Source: Candidimonas humi (GTDB lineage: Bacteria; Pseudomonadota; Gammaproteobacteria; Burkholderiales; Burkholderiaceae_B). Taken from it: a stretch of DNA of 64,000 nt. The position numbers were made by a program, and so were the translations under genes. Numbering within the stretch: the stretch's first letter is position 1; every line of letters begins with the position of its first letter. The stretch spans positions 22,769-86,768 of the forward strand of contig NZ_JAHTBN010000013.1 in NCBI RefSeq assembly GCF_019166065.1, read 5' to 3'. Below are positions 45,284-55,266 of this stretch, piece after piece. The notes under the pieces were generated by a model, which saw nothing but the letters and a program-made list of their open reading frames with translations, made no database searches and was not told the DNA's origin.

Positions 45284-48000
45284 GCCGCGATTTCCCCCAT
45301 GCCGTGTTCGCGCAACATGCGCTTGAGCTGCGGCACGCACGAGCCGCAAGCCGTTCCGCATTTCAGTCCCGACTGCAGATCTTCCAGCGTCTGGCCGGCC
45401 TGTATTGCCTGTGCGATCGCGTCCTCGCCCACGCCGTGGCAGGCACAGACGATGCGGGCGCGGGCCGCGGCGCGCATGCGTCCCATCAATGCGCGGCCAG
45501 GGTCTTCGGGCGCTTTGCCGTCCTCGGCCCAAGCGAGCAGCGCCGTTTGTGCGCGCAGGTCGCCGGCCAGCAGGAAAGCCTGCAACTGGCCGTCGCCGCG
45601 CCGCAGGCGCCGCAGCACGCCGCGGGCCGGATCGTCGAAGGCCATGTCGGGCCGCTCCAGTTCCAGGTCGGCCGCCAGACGTTCCAGGACGGCGGCCTGC
45701 GGCGCTTCGGGCGCAGCCAGGCGTAGCCGCACGCCTTCGCCGCCGATGGTGCTGGGCACCAATACGGCGTAGGGGAAAGCGCGCAGCCACGACGCCAGCC
45801 GCGGACGCAGCTCCGGTATGGCGCCGCGCATCCAGGCCGAGGCCTGCCACGCATAGTCCAGCGGCCGCACGCTTACCGCGCTGTGCTTGAGCTCGGGCTG
45901 GTGCGACAGCGGGTCGACGGCATCGTTGCCCAGCGCATTGACGCCGTCGCCCGCCATGTAGCCGCTGCCCCAGTGCATGGGCATGTAGACGTGTCCCGGC
46001 TTGAGAGCCGGGTCGGGCTGGGCGGGCGCGACCAGCGCGCCGCGTTCGGACTGCACCTCCACCAGTTGTTCGCCGGCGATCTTGAGCCTTTCCATGTCCT
46101 GCGGATGCAGGTGGATGCAGGGTTCTTCGACGTGGCGCGCAAGCTGCGGCACCAGGCCGCTGCGGCTCATGGTGTGCCATTGGTCGCGCAGGCGTCCGGT
46201 CGTCAGCCGCAAGGGACGGCGGGCGGTCGGGCGCTCGGCCACCGGCGTGTAGGCGACGTCCATGAAGCGCGCGCGTCCGTCGGACGTGGGGAACACGCCG
46301 TCGGCATACAGGCGCGGGCACGCTGCGCCTTGCGGCGCGAAAGGCCATTGCTGCGGGCCTTCGGAGTCCAGCAAGGCATGGCTGAGCGCGCTGTAGTCCA
46401 GGTCGCGGCCCGCGGTCAGGCGCGCGTGCTCGGCGAAGATCTCGGCCGCGCTCCGGTAGCGGAACAGCGGCGCCTTGGCCGGCGCAATCTCGGCGGCGAG
46501 ACGGCGCGCCACCGCACAGGCCAGTTGCCAGTCGGGCCGGGCGTCGCCCGGCGGGCGCAGCGCCGTGCGCACACGGCTGACGCGGCGTTCCGAATTGGTC
46601 ATGGTGCCGTCTTTTTCCGGCCAGGTGGCCGCCGGCAGCACCAGATCCGCATATTCCAGCGTCTCGGTATTCGCATAGGCTTCCTGCACGATCACGAACT
46701 CGGCCCGCCGCAAAGCCGCGCGCACCTTGGCCTGGTTGGGCAGGGACTGCGCCGGATTGGTACCGGCTATCCACAGCACTTTCACCTTGCCCTCCAGCAC
46801 CGCGTCGAACATCTCGACGGCGGTCAGTCCGGGCGTGTCGGGCAGGCTGTCCACGCCCCAGGCGGCCGCGACCTGCGCGCGGTGCGCGGCGTCGCCGGGA
46901 TCGCGATGGCCGGGCAGCAGGGTGGCCATGCCGCCCGCCTCGCGCCCGCCCATGGCGTTGGGCTGGCCGGTCAGCGAGAAGGGGCCGGCGCCGGGCTTGC
47001 CGATCTGGCCCGTGGCCAGATGCAGGTGGATGAGCGCGGCATTCTTCGCCGTGCCGCTGCTGGACTGGTTCAGCCCCATGGTATAGAGCGACAGGGCCGG
47101 CCCGTGGGAGCCGAACCAGCGCGCGCAGCGCACGATGTCTTCGGCCGGCACACCGCATATTTCCTGGGCCGCGCGCGGCGTGTATTCGTGCACGCGCCGC
47201 TTCAACGCCTCGAAGCCCTCGGTATGCCGGGCGATGTAGTCGCGGTCGACCAGGTCTTCCCAGATCAGCACATTGAGCATGGCGTGCATCAGCGCCACGT
47301 CGGTGCCGGCCGAGATCTGCAGGTGCAGGTCGGCGATCTCGCAGGTATCGGTGCGGCGCGGATCGACCACCACGATTTTCATGGACGGGTCGCGCGCCTT
47401 GGCGGCCTCCAGGCGCCGGAACAGCACCGGATGGGCATAGGCCATGTTCGAGCCCGCGATGAACACCATCTTCGCGTGATCCAGGTCTTCGTAGCAGGCC
47501 GGCGGCGCGTCGGCGCCGAGCGTGCGCACATAGCCCGACACCGCGCTGGACATGCACAGCCGTGAGTTGGTGTCGATGTTGTTGGTGCCGATCAATGCCC
47601 GCGCCAGCTTGTTGAAGACCGCGTAGTCCTCGGTCAGCAACTGCCCCGAAAGATACAGGCCGATGGCCTGCGGGCCATGCTGCCGCAGGGTTTGCGCCAG
47701 GCGCCGCGCGGCCGCGGAGAGCGCGCTGTGCAAGGCGATGGGGCGGCGTTCTTCCTCGCGGTTGCGCCGCAGTTGCGCTGTCAGGACGCGGCTGGCGTCG
47801 CGCCGCACCGTGGCCGCCAGGTTCATGCCCTTGGTGCAGAGCCGGCCGTGGCTGGAAGGATGGCTTTCGTCGCCGGCGACCTCGATGACACGTTCGCCCT
47901 GGGTGCGCACCTGCACGCCGCAGCCCGTGCCGCAATAGCAGCAGACGGATGCCACGGTGCGTACCGGCGGCGCAAGCGAGGGGCTGGAGACGTGCTTCAT
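45280..48000 (-). CDS. nasA: Assimilatory nitrate reductase catalytic subunit
   Basis: 906-aa molybdopterin oxidoreductase that reduces nitrate to nitrite in the cytoplasm. The N-terminal [4Fe-4S] site is CCYCGTGC (residues 20-27) plus the later LCTKG cysteine. Mo-bis-MGD blocks include GTNNIDTNSRLCMSS and GMNLAATVRR-type sequence, and the dinucleotide-binding C-domain carries MHWGSGYMAGDGVNAL. A C-terminal BFD-like [2Fe-2S] domain (CACHGVGED and CGTACGSCVPQL, about 845-895) is present, as in NasA/NarB of the larger type. It lies between nirD (89 bp) and cobA (overlap). Confidence 0.95.
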   Translation of the reverse strand: MKHVSSPSLAPPVRTVASVCCYCGTGCGVQVRTQGERVIEVAGDESHPSSHGRLCTKGMNLAATVRRDASRVLTAQLRRNREEERRPIALHSALSAAARRLAQTLRQHGPQAIGLYLSGQLLTEDYAVFNKLARALIGTNNIDTNSRLCMSSAVSGYVRTLGADAPPACYEDLDHAKMVFIAGSNMAYAHPVLFRRLEAAKARDPSMKIVVVDPRRTDTCEIADLHLQISAGTDVALMHAMLNVLIWEDLVDRDYIARHTEGFEALKRRVHEYTPRAAQEICGVPAEDIVRCARWFGSHGPALSLYTMGLNQSSSGTAKNAALIHLHLATGQIGKPGAGPFSLTGQPNAMGGREAGGMATLLPGHRDPGDAAHRAQVAAAWGVDSLPDTPGLTAVEMFDAVLEGKVKVLWIAGTNPAQSLPNQAKVRAALRRAEFVIVQEAYANTETLEYADLVLPAATWPEKDGTMTNSERRVSRVRTALRPPGDARPDWQLACAVARRLAAEIAPAKAPLFRYRSAAEIFAEHARLTAGRDLDYSALSHALLDSEGPQQWPFAPQGAACPRLYADGVFPTSDGRARFMDVAYTPVAERPTARRPLRLTTGRLRDQWHTMSRSGLVPQLARHVEEPCIHLHPQDMERLKIAGEQLVEVQSERGALVAPAQPDPALKPGHVYMPMHWGSGYMAGDGVNALGNDAVDPLSHQPELKHSAVSVRPLDYAWQASAWMRGAIPELRPRLASWLRAFPYAVLVPSTIGGEGVRLRLAAPEAPQAAVLERLAADLELERPDMAFDDPARGVLRRLRRGDGQLQAFLLAGDLRAQTALLAWAEDGKAPEDPGRALMGRMRAAARARIVCACHGVGEDAIAQAIQAGQTLEDLQSGLKCGTACGSCVPQLKRMLREHGMGEIAA

Positions 48001-48089
48001 TGCGTGTTCCTGGCGTTATGTGGGGCGGGGAAACAGGACCGCGAGCCCGAGACGATATGCCGGCTCGGCGTCGCGGCCCGGCATGTCCG

Positions 48090-48605
48090 TCAGGCGCTGC
48101 CCGCGGCCTGCGGCGTTGCACATGGCTCGGGGCTCTGCGCCAGGCCCCGCCCCTGATCCGGGAGATCCAGGTAGACGGTGCCGTCCTCGACTTGGACCGC
48201 GATACGGTGCGAGCAGCCCTGGTCGGGCGCCTGGGCCTGGCCGTCGGCCAGGTCTATGGTCCAGCCGTGCAAGGGGCAGGTGACGGCGTGGCCGTGCACC
48301 AATCCGGCCGATAGCGGACCGCCCTTGTGCGGGCAGCGGTCCAGCAGGGCGAACACCTGGTCGTCCCAGGCGCGGAACACCGCGATGTCGTCGGCGCCGC
48401 CGCGCTTGACGACGCGCGATCCGGCGCGCGGAATGTCCTCGACGGCGCAGACCGGGGTCCAGGCGCGATCGGCGTGCTTGGCGTCCACGGCGCCGGCATT
48501 TGCCGGATTGATATGCATCGGGCTCGCATCCATTGGGCTTGCGCCGGCCCGGCCGGCGCCCGTCGCCGCGCCGCTGTTTGTCGTACTCGTATTCATCGTG
48601 TTCAT
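48090..48605 (-). CDS. nirD: Nitrite reductase small subunit (Rieske-like) NirD
   Basis: 171 aa. The Rieske-type core (CPHKGGPLSAG and CPLHGWTIDLADGQAQ) keeps both Cys and both His, so a [2Fe-2S] cluster is likely; many NirD proteins lack these ligands. A 45-residue low-complexity N-terminal extension rich in Met, Asn, Thr, Ala precedes it. It is 13 bp downstream of nirB. Confidence 0.9.
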   Translation of the reverse strand: MNTMNTSTTNSGAATGAGRAGASPMDASPMHINPANAGAVDAKHADRAWTPVCAVEDIPRAGSRVVKRGGADDIAVFRAWDDQVFALLDRCPHKGGPLSAGLVHGHAVTCPLHGWTIDLADGQAQAPDQGCSHRIAVQVEDGTVYLDLPDQGRGLAQSPEPCATPQAAGSA

Positions 48606-48618
48606 ATCCGTGTCGGCC

Positions 48619-51051
48619 TCATGCGCTCAGGGGTTCGAATTCGCGGCGTGCCGCGGGCTCTTGCACGCGCGCGGACCAGGGGTCGCGCTCGAAGGACAGT
48701 GCGAACTTGAGCCGTTCGTACAGGGCTGCGCGATTGGCGGCGTCATCGACCACGCGGGTCTTGGCGTGGTCCAGCCCGACGCGACCCAGGTAATGGCAGG
48801 TGCGCTCCAGGTAGAAGGCTTCCTCGCGATAGAGCTGCAAGAAGGCGCCGGCGTATTCCAGCACTTCCGCGGGGCTAGCGACCTTGGCGAAGAACTGCGC
48901 CACCTCGGTCTTGATGCCGCCGTTGCCGCCCACGTAGATTTCCCAGCCCGAATCCACCGCGATCACGCCCACGTCCTTGATGCCGGATTCGGCGCAGTTG
49001 CGCGGACAGCCCGAGACCGCGAGCTTGATCTTGTGCGGGCCGCTCATGCCCACCAGGTCTTTTTCCAGCGCTATGCCCATGGCCGTCGAATCCTGCGTGC
49101 CGAAGCGGCAGAACTCGCTGCCTACGCAGGTCTTGACGGTGCGCAAGCCTTTGCCGTAGGCATGGCCCGAGGGCATGTCCAGGTCTTTCCAGACGGCGGG
49201 CAGATCCTGCTTGCGCACGCCCAGCAAGTCGATGCGCTGGCCGCCGGTGACCTTGACCATGGGCACCTCGTATTTCTCCGCCACGTCGGCAATGCGGCGC
49301 AATTCGGCCGGCGTGGTGACGCCCCCCCACATGCGCGGCACCACCGAGTAGGTGCCGTCTTTCTGGATATTGGCGTGCATGCGCTCGTTGGCCAGGCGCG
49401 ATTGCGCGTCGTCGCGGGCCTCGCCGGGCCAGGTGCAGGTTACGTAGTAATTCAATGCGGGCCGGCAAGTAGCGCAGCCGTCGCTGTTGCGCCATTCCAG
49501 GAATTCCATGGCCTGCGAGATCGAAGCCAGATGGTGGTCGCGGATGGCCTTGCGTACTTCGCCATGGGTGAAATCGGTGCAGCCGCAGAGCGGCTTTTCC
49601 GTGCGCGGCTTGATGTTGGCCGCGCCGCCCACGCAATTGATCAGTATCTGTTCGACCAGCCCGGTGCACGAGCCGCAGGAACTGGCCGCCTTGGTGTGCT
49701 TCTTGATCTCGTCGACCGTGAACAGGCCTTTTTCGCGTATCGCCTTGACGATAGTGCCTTTGCACACACCGTTGCAGCCGCAGACCTCGGTGGAGTCGGG
49801 CATGCCCACGACACTGTTCTGCCCGGCATGGCCGGTGTCGCCGGCCGAGCCTTCGCCATACATCAGGTGGTCGCGCATCTCGTCGATCGAGCGCGCCTCC
49901 TTGATCAGGCGGAAGTACCAGCCGCCGTCCACCGTGTCGCCATACAGGCAGGCGCCCACCAGCTTGTCGTCGCGGATCACGAGTTTCTTGTAGACACCGC
50001 CCATCGGGTCGGCCAGTGTGATTGCCTCGGTGTCGCCGCCGCCCACGAAGTCGCCTGCCGAGAACACGTCGATGCCGGTCACCTTGAGCTTGGTCGAGGT
50101 GACGCTGCCGGGATAGCGCGAAATGCCGAAGAAAGCCAGGTGATTGGCCGCGACCTTGGCTTGTTCGAACAGCGGCGCCACCAGGCCATAGGCCGTGCCG
50201 CGGTGGCTCACGCATTCGCCCACGGCATAGATGCTGGGGTCGTAGGTCTGCAAGGTATCGTTGACCACGATGCCGCGATTGGTGTGTATGCCGGCGCGTT
50301 CGGCCAGCTCGGTGTTGGGGCGTATGCCCACCGCCATCACGATCAGGTCGGCGGGTTTTTCTTCTCCGTCGGCAAAGCGGATGCCGCGCACCCGGCCGTC
50401 TTCCGTGCCCAGGATGGCTTCGGTCTGGCGTTCCATCAGGAATTCCAGGCCGCGCTGTTCCAGGCTCGCGCGCAGCAGCCCGGCGGCTTGCGTGTCCAGT
50501 TGCCGGTCCAGCAGGCTGGCGCCCAGGTGCACCACCGCCACCTCCATGCCGCGCGAAGCCAGGCCGTTGGCCGCTTCCAGGCCCAGCAGCCCGCCGCCTA
50601 TGACGATGGCGCGACGCAGCGTGCCCGCGGCCTCTATCATCAGATTCACGTCGCGTATGTCGCGAAACGTCACCACGCCGCGCAGGTCGTGCCCGGGCAC
50701 CGGCAGGATCACCGGATTCGAGCCCGTCGCCAGCAGCAGCCGGTCGTAGCGCAACGCGCTTCCGTCCTCGGCCACCACTTCCTTGCGCTGGCGGCGGATG
50801 TCGACGATGCGCGACTCGAGCCGCAGGTCGATGCCGTGCTCCCGGTACCAATCCAGGTCATTGAGGATGATGTCCTGCACCGTCTGTTCGCCGGTCAGTA
50901 CCGGCGAGAGCAGGATGCGGTTGTAGTTCGGGTAGGGTTCCGCGCCGAATACCGTGATGTCGTAGAGATCGGGTGCCAGCTCCAGCAGTTCTTCCAGTGT
51001 CCTGGTGCCCGCCATGCCGTTGCCCACTACGACGAGTTTCCGTTTCTTCAT
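48619..51051 (-). CDS. nirB: NAD(P)H nitrite reductase large subunit
   Basis: 810-aa assimilatory nitrite reductase, reducing nitrite to ammonium. N-terminal FAD/NAD domains (VVVGNGMAGTRTLEELLE, VIGGGLLGLEAANGLASRGM), a BFD-like [2Fe-2S] domain with CGCNGVC and SSCGSCTGLVEQIL, then the siroheme/[4Fe-4S] ferredoxin-like module with CVGSEFCRFG and GCPRNCAESGIKD. GGAG precedes the ATG at 51051. It is the first gene of nirB-nirD-nasA-cobA and is divergent from cysG across 386 bp. Confidence 0.96.
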   Translation of the reverse strand: MKKRKLVVVGNGMAGTRTLEELLELAPDLYDITVFGAEPYPNYNRILLSPVLTGEQTVQDIILNDLDWYREHGIDLRLESRIVDIRRQRKEVVAEDGSALRYDRLLLATGSNPVILPVPGHDLRGVVTFRDIRDVNLMIEAAGTLRRAIVIGGGLLGLEAANGLASRGMEVAVVHLGASLLDRQLDTQAAGLLRASLEQRGLEFLMERQTEAILGTEDGRVRGIRFADGEEKPADLIVMAVGIRPNTELAERAGIHTNRGIVVNDTLQTYDPSIYAVGECVSHRGTAYGLVAPLFEQAKVAANHLAFFGISRYPGSVTSTKLKVTGIDVFSAGDFVGGGDTEAITLADPMGGVYKKLVIRDDKLVGACLYGDTVDGGWYFRLIKEARSIDEMRDHLMYGEGSAGDTGHAGQNSVVGMPDSTEVCGCNGVCKGTIVKAIREKGLFTVDEIKKHTKAASSCGSCTGLVEQILINCVGGAANIKPRTEKPLCGCTDFTHGEVRKAIRDHHLASISQAMEFLEWRNSDGCATCRPALNYYVTCTWPGEARDDAQSRLANERMHANIQKDGTYSVVPRMWGGVTTPAELRRIADVAEKYEVPMVKVTGGQRIDLLGVRKQDLPAVWKDLDMPSGHAYGKGLRTVKTCVGSEFCRFGTQDSTAMGIALEKDLVGMSGPHKIKLAVSGCPRNCAESGIKDVGVIAVDSGWEIYVGGNGGIKTEVAQFFAKVASPAEVLEYAGAFLQLYREEAFYLERTCHYLGRVGLDHAKTRVVDDAANRAALYERLKFALSFERDPWSARVQEPAARREFEPLSA

Positions 51052-51351
51052 CTGAATGCTCCGGTGTTCATGGGGCGTGCCCGCCGATGCGCGTTTCGCG
51101 CCGCGCGGCATACGCCTGTGATTAGGCATAAGCAAAACATGTGCCAGCTTTCGCTCTGCCGCTATGGCGCTGCTGGGGCCCGGTGGCATGCACAGCGGCG
51201 GTGCGCGGGCCTCTTGCCATGCACCGTTAGGGTGCCTGGACGGCGATGCCGGCATGGCACTGGCCTCCCGCATGCGAGCCGGCACGGACTTTGCTTGAGT
51301 CGAATAGAGAGATGTGGGCGCCGGCCTGGGCCATGCGTGCCGCAACTCCAC

Positions 51352-51370
51352 ATCCGCAAGTCTTGCGGAT
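51352..51370. promoter_or_regulatory. 19-bp perfect palindrome between nirB and cysG
   Basis: ATCCGCAAG-T-CTTGCGGAT, a 9-1-9 palindrome 68 bp upstream of the cysG ATG, immediately followed by the -10-like ATATATAT. It may be an operator shared by the divergent nitrate/siroheme genes or a leader hairpin. Rest of the 386-bp gap: GC-rich, no gene seen. Confidence 0.55.
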
Positions 51371-51437
51371 ATATATGTTTCGTCGCGGCGCATCGGCAAC
51401 TCCGCCGCGGCATGCCCGACAACACCAGGAGCCACAG

Positions 51438-52457
51438 ATGCGCTTGTTTCCCATGTTCTGCGATGTGCGCGGGCGCGACGCGCTCGTAGTCGGCGGCGGG
51501 CCCGTAGCCTGGCGCAAAGCCGCGCTATTGCTGGAGGCGGGCGCGCGCGTGCACGTCGGCGCCCCGCAGCTTTGCGGGCAGTTGCAGGAACTGGCGGGAT
51601 GCGGCGCGCTGCTGCACCTGCCGGGCGCCTATAGTGCCGGGTGGCTGGACGGCAAATGCCTGGTCATTGCGGCTACCGACGAACGCGCCGTGAATGCGCA
51701 GGTGGCGCGCGATGCAGGCGGCCGCGGCCTCTGGGTCAATGTGGTGGACGACGCCGAGCTGTCCAGCTTCCACGTGCCGGCCATCGTCGACCGCGCGCCG
51801 CTGACGCTGGCGATCTCTTCAGGCGGCACGGCCCCCGTGCTGGCGCGCCGCCTGCGCGAGAGGCTGGAAAGCCTGCTCGATCCGTCTTTGTCTTTGCTGG
51901 CGGAATTGGCGCAGCGCTACCGGCCGCGCATACGTGCCCGCTATCCCGATGTGGCGCAACGGCGCCGCTTCTATGAATGGATGTGCGACGGCCCGGTTGC
52001 AGCGATCGCGCAAGGGCAGGGGCTGGAACCCGCGCGAAGCTGCCTCGACCGGGCGCTGCAAGAGCCGCGGCCCCGCGGCCAGGGTACCGTCTGCTTCCTG
52101 GATGCAGGCGAAGGCGATCCGGAACTGCTGACCCTGAAGGGCTTGCGTGCACTGTCTTCGGCCGACCTGATCATCCACGAGCCCTTGCCCGACGCGTCCT
52201 TGCTGGCCATGGCGCGGCGCGATGCCGACCGTGAGGCCGTGGACGATCTGTACGCACCCGCAACGCAACCGGTCCTGGGGCTGGCCCTGGCGCGGGTCGA
52301 GTCGGGTGCACGTCTGGTATGTGTGTTCCGCAGCCGCCGCGAGGCGGCGCACCGCCTGCAACGGGAACTGGAAGCCCAGGGCTACGCCTGCTGCTGGATT
52401 CCGGCCGCAGGTGTTTCGGGTGTGGAGGAGGCGGCCGTTTCGGCGGTGCCGGGCTGA
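51438..52457 (+). CDS. cysG: Siroheme synthase CysG with shortened methylase domain
   Basis: 339 aa against about 460 for full CysG. The N-terminal precorrin-2 dehydrogenase/ferrochelatase part is intact: LVVGGGPVAWRKAALLLEAG (NAD site), VIAATDERAVNAQVARDA, SSFHVPAIVDRAPLTLAIS and SSGGTAPVLARRLRERLE. The C-terminal SUMT domain begins (VCFLDAGEGDPELLTLKGLR, where the usual VGxGPGD is altered) but ends after about 110 residues, lacking the catalytic core. The missing methylase is supplied by the stand-alone CobA. CAGGAG precedes the ATG. The last 76 bp overlap the convergent kinase pseudogene. Confidence 0.9.
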   Translation: MRLFPMFCDVRGRDALVVGGGPVAWRKAALLLEAGARVHVGAPQLCGQLQELAGCGALLHLPGAYSAGWLDGKCLVIAATDERAVNAQVARDAGGRGLWVNVVDDAELSSFHVPAIVDRAPLTLAISSGGTAPVLARRLRERLESLLDPSLSLLAELAQRYRPRIRARYPDVAQRRRFYEWMCDGPVAAIAQGQGLEPARSCLDRALQEPRPRGQGTVCFLDAGEGDPELLTLKGLRALSSADLIIHEPLPDASLLAMARRDADREAVDDLYAPATQPVLGLALARVESGARLVCVFRSRREAAHRLQRELEAQGYACCWIPAAGVSGVEEAAVSAVPG

Positions 52458-54831
52458 GCCAGCGCCAGGCTTTCGATGCGTTCCAGGTCCAGCGCCTGCA
52501 GCGCCTCGCGTATCTCGGCGAAGAACTCGGTGTATTGCGGGTAGTCCGTCGACATGCGAGCCAGCCAGTGCTCGATGTCGGTGATCTGGCCGTCGCGCGC
52601 CAGCATGGCCAGTTCCAGGCGGTCGTGAGGCGGCGGGGCGTCGCAAGGCACGGCGGGCGAGGCGGGGGTCGGCGATTGCGCCGTCAAGTCCGGCGGCGCC
52701 CAGTACAGGATGCGGTCGTCGGCGGCCGTCAGCCTTACTTCGAAGCGGAATGTGCTGCCCTGGTCGGGCGCGCTTTGCATGTGCAGGTCGCCGCCCATCG
52801 TACGTATGATGCTGCGTGCGATGAACAGGCCCAGGCCCACGCCCTCGGTGCGCGGCTGCCCTTGTTCGAAAGCCTTGAAGATCGATGCCTGCTTGCCCGG
52901 ATCTATCCCTATGCCGGTGTCGCTGACCTCGAAGCCAAGCACCCAGGATGAGGCGGCCGAGCCGGCCCTGGCCGCGCTGACGCGCAGCGTGACGCTGCCG
53001 TTGCGGGTGAACTTGGCGGCGTTGGACAGCAGGTTCAGCAGCACTTGCCGCAGACGGCGCGCATCGAGCAGCACCGTGTACGGCAGCATGTCCTGGATCT
53101 CGGCCTGGAAACGATTGTGCTGGTATTGGCTGAGCGTGCGGCCCTGCCTGACTACGTCTTCCAGCAGGCCGGCCAATTCGACGGGCTCGCTGACCAGGTG
53201 CAGGGGCTTGAGTTCCGCCCTGGCGTAGTTCAGCAATTCGTCGATCAGGTCGAGCTGGTAATCGACATTGCGTTCTATGGCGCGCAGATAGGTTTGCTGT
53301 TCCGTGGCCGGGCTGCGGGCCAGCAGCCTGGCGTAGCCGACGACGGTGGCGAGAGGCGCGCGCAGGTCGTGGCCGATATAGCTGAGGATTTCGGTCTTCT
53401 GCCGGTTCTTGTCCTGGGCGTATTCCAGGGCCTTGTTCAGTGCCTGCGTCTGGATTTCCACTTCTTCGCTGAGGCGCTGGTTTTCCCGGGCCTGCCACTG
53501 CGCCAGGGCTTCGTTGGCGGCATTGCGCTGCTTGCCCATGAGCGTGATCCAGGCAGCAAGCAGCGCCAGGCTCAGGTAAAAGCCCAGCAGCATGGCGACG
53601 GGGTTCACGGCTATGCCCCCCAGGCTGCCCCGGTATACGAAATCGGGCAGCAAGCCCCAGGGCTCGAAGGCGCTGAGCGTCAGGTGCGCGGCCGCGTAGG
53701 CGGCGATCAGCAGTATCAGCCTGCGCGCCGGGATGCGCCGGCGCGCCAGGGCCACCACGAGCAGCACCATGCCCGCCGCGAATAGAGGCGTTGCAAATAA
53801 GGCAATCTGCCGCACCATATTGTATTGCCTACCCACCCCATTACGGCCATGCCCAGCTCGAATACGGTAAAGGCAATGAGCCAGCGGCGTCCCGGCAGGC
53901 GCACTTTTTCCTGGCGCGCCACTTCCAGCACGAACAGCAGGAATACGGCCAGGGACAGGCTGCCGAGCACATACAGGCTGCGATAGCTCCATTGCGTGCT
54001 GTCCGGCCATAGATACAAGTGGCCATAGCCGCGCCGCACCGCTTCGTAGCCGGCCACCAGCACGGCTTCTATGGCCAGCAGCAGGAAAGCAGGACTGCGC
54101 GAGAACAGGGCGATCATCAGCGCGCTCCAGCCCAGGGCCAGCAGGCCGCCGAACAGCAGGCTGTCCCAGCCTCGCATGTGGACCTCATGCGTGATATAGC
54201 CGTCGTTGGTATACAGCATCGGCTTGATGAGATGCGGCTGGGTCGTGACGACGCGGGTCAGTATGCGTATGCTTTCCCCGGGCGCGAGCACGAGTGCGGC
54301 AGACGGCAGGCGCGAGCGCAGGGCGGTGTGCCGCAAGGGGGAGGCCAGCCCGCCATGCAAATGCTGCCAGGCGCCTTGCGGCTTTTGCAGGTAGATGTCG
54401 ATCTGCCGGAAGTTATATGGGCTGAGCACCAGGCGCAGGCGCTGCGTCTGGTTTTGGCGATTGGCCAGCGACAACTGCAGCCACCAGGCGGTATGCATGT
54501 CGGGGGAATGCAGCTTTTCCGTGCCGATGGGATGAAACCCCGATTCGGCATCGCCCGGCTCGGCCCGGGCCGGCAGCCCGGCGACCTGCTGCAGGGTCAG
54601 CTCGCCCGAGTCGTCTCGCAGCAGGCTGGCGTCGCGCCAGACGGGCAGGGGCCAGTGAGCATCCGGGCCTATTGCCGCCACCTGTCCCCATGCCGGAATG
54701 CCATGCAGCATAAAAATGTAAAGGCAGATCGACAGGCAGGCAGCCAGCCGGCGCGCGCCACGCGACGGCTGACTGCACTTTTGTGAATCAGCCGGGACTT
54801 GCATGACGGTGGGCGGGTAATGGGCGGTCAT
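52382..54831 (-). pseudogene. 7TMR-DISM histidine kinase split by a frameshift
   Basis: Two overlapping minus-strand frames make one protein. 54831-53716 encodes a signal peptide, a 7TMR-DISM extracellular domain (WWLQLSLANRQNQTQRLRLV) and the first TM helices up to FELGMAVMGW. The frame ending at 52382 continues from about 53835 with YNMVRQIALFATPLF, further TM helices, HisKA (SYIGHDLRAPLATVVGYARL) and HATPase (NLLSNAAKFTRNG, DTGIGI, GVGLGLFIARSII). Reading one extra base in the C4 tract at 53836-53839 joins them as MAVMGVGRQYNMVRQ. It is therefore most likely a one-base deletion; a sequencing error or -1 slippage is the alternative. A C-terminal tail after HATPase resembles none I know. Confidence 0.85.
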
Positions 54832-55266
54832 CTTCGCTTCTTGTTTAGTGATGACGGGCGTACGGCCGGCGACAAGGCGGCGGATAGCCCTTTATCTATA
54901 TATATGAAGAAACATTTGAAGGCCATCTATCGCGGTGTAACATTCGTCGCTATTTTTATTACGGCATATTTTTCAATGTTTCAATTCTGTGATAAATGCA
55001 AATTCAGCGCCAGCCGCAATTTGTGCATATTGACGTTTCTTGACTAATTTTTTACACGTTTTGTCGCTGAATCAAAATAATTCTACGCTTTGGCAAACTA
55101 CGGCAAGGTGTACGAATGCTACATTCAAAACTATAAGTTACATAAGTTACATGGCAATTACGTAACTGCCGGCTCGCAATTTTCCCTGATCACAGGCACT
55201 TATCGGCTCGCCATGGGCAGGCCGTGGGCGGCCTCGTACTGATCATTACTCAGGCAAAACTCACAG
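54832..55266. other. AT-rich intergenic region upstream of the giant surface gene
   Basis: 435 bp, notably AT-rich between 54890 and 55170. A plus-strand frame from ATG 54904 would give a 47-aa basic, hydrophobic, Cys-containing peptide but has no ribosome-binding site. The region holds the tandem repeat listed separately and probably the promoter of the surface-protein gene. Confidence 0.55.
55133..55166. repeat. Tandem ATAAGTTAC repeat with adjacent inverted copy
   Basis: ATAAGTTAC occurs twice in tandem (55133-55141, 55142-55150), and its core returns in inverted form as GTAAC within TTACGTAA (55158-55165). It lies 100-134 bp upstream of the giant gene and looks like clustered regulator sites. 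Confidence 0.5.

Noticed and set aside
48178..51489. 1103-codon plus-strand frame opposite nirB and nirD
   Set aside because: Shadow of well-supported nitrite reductase genes; no start signal or domains.
53800..53860. Programmed -1 frameshifting in the 7TMR kinase
   Set aside because: No X-XXY-YYZ slippery heptamer or strong downstream structure is evident. A one-base deletion is the simpler reading.
54904..55047. 47-aa basic, hydrophobic peptide upstream of the giant gene
   Set aside because: No Shine-Dalgarno before its ATG and AT-rich promoter-like surroundings. Possible but unsupported.
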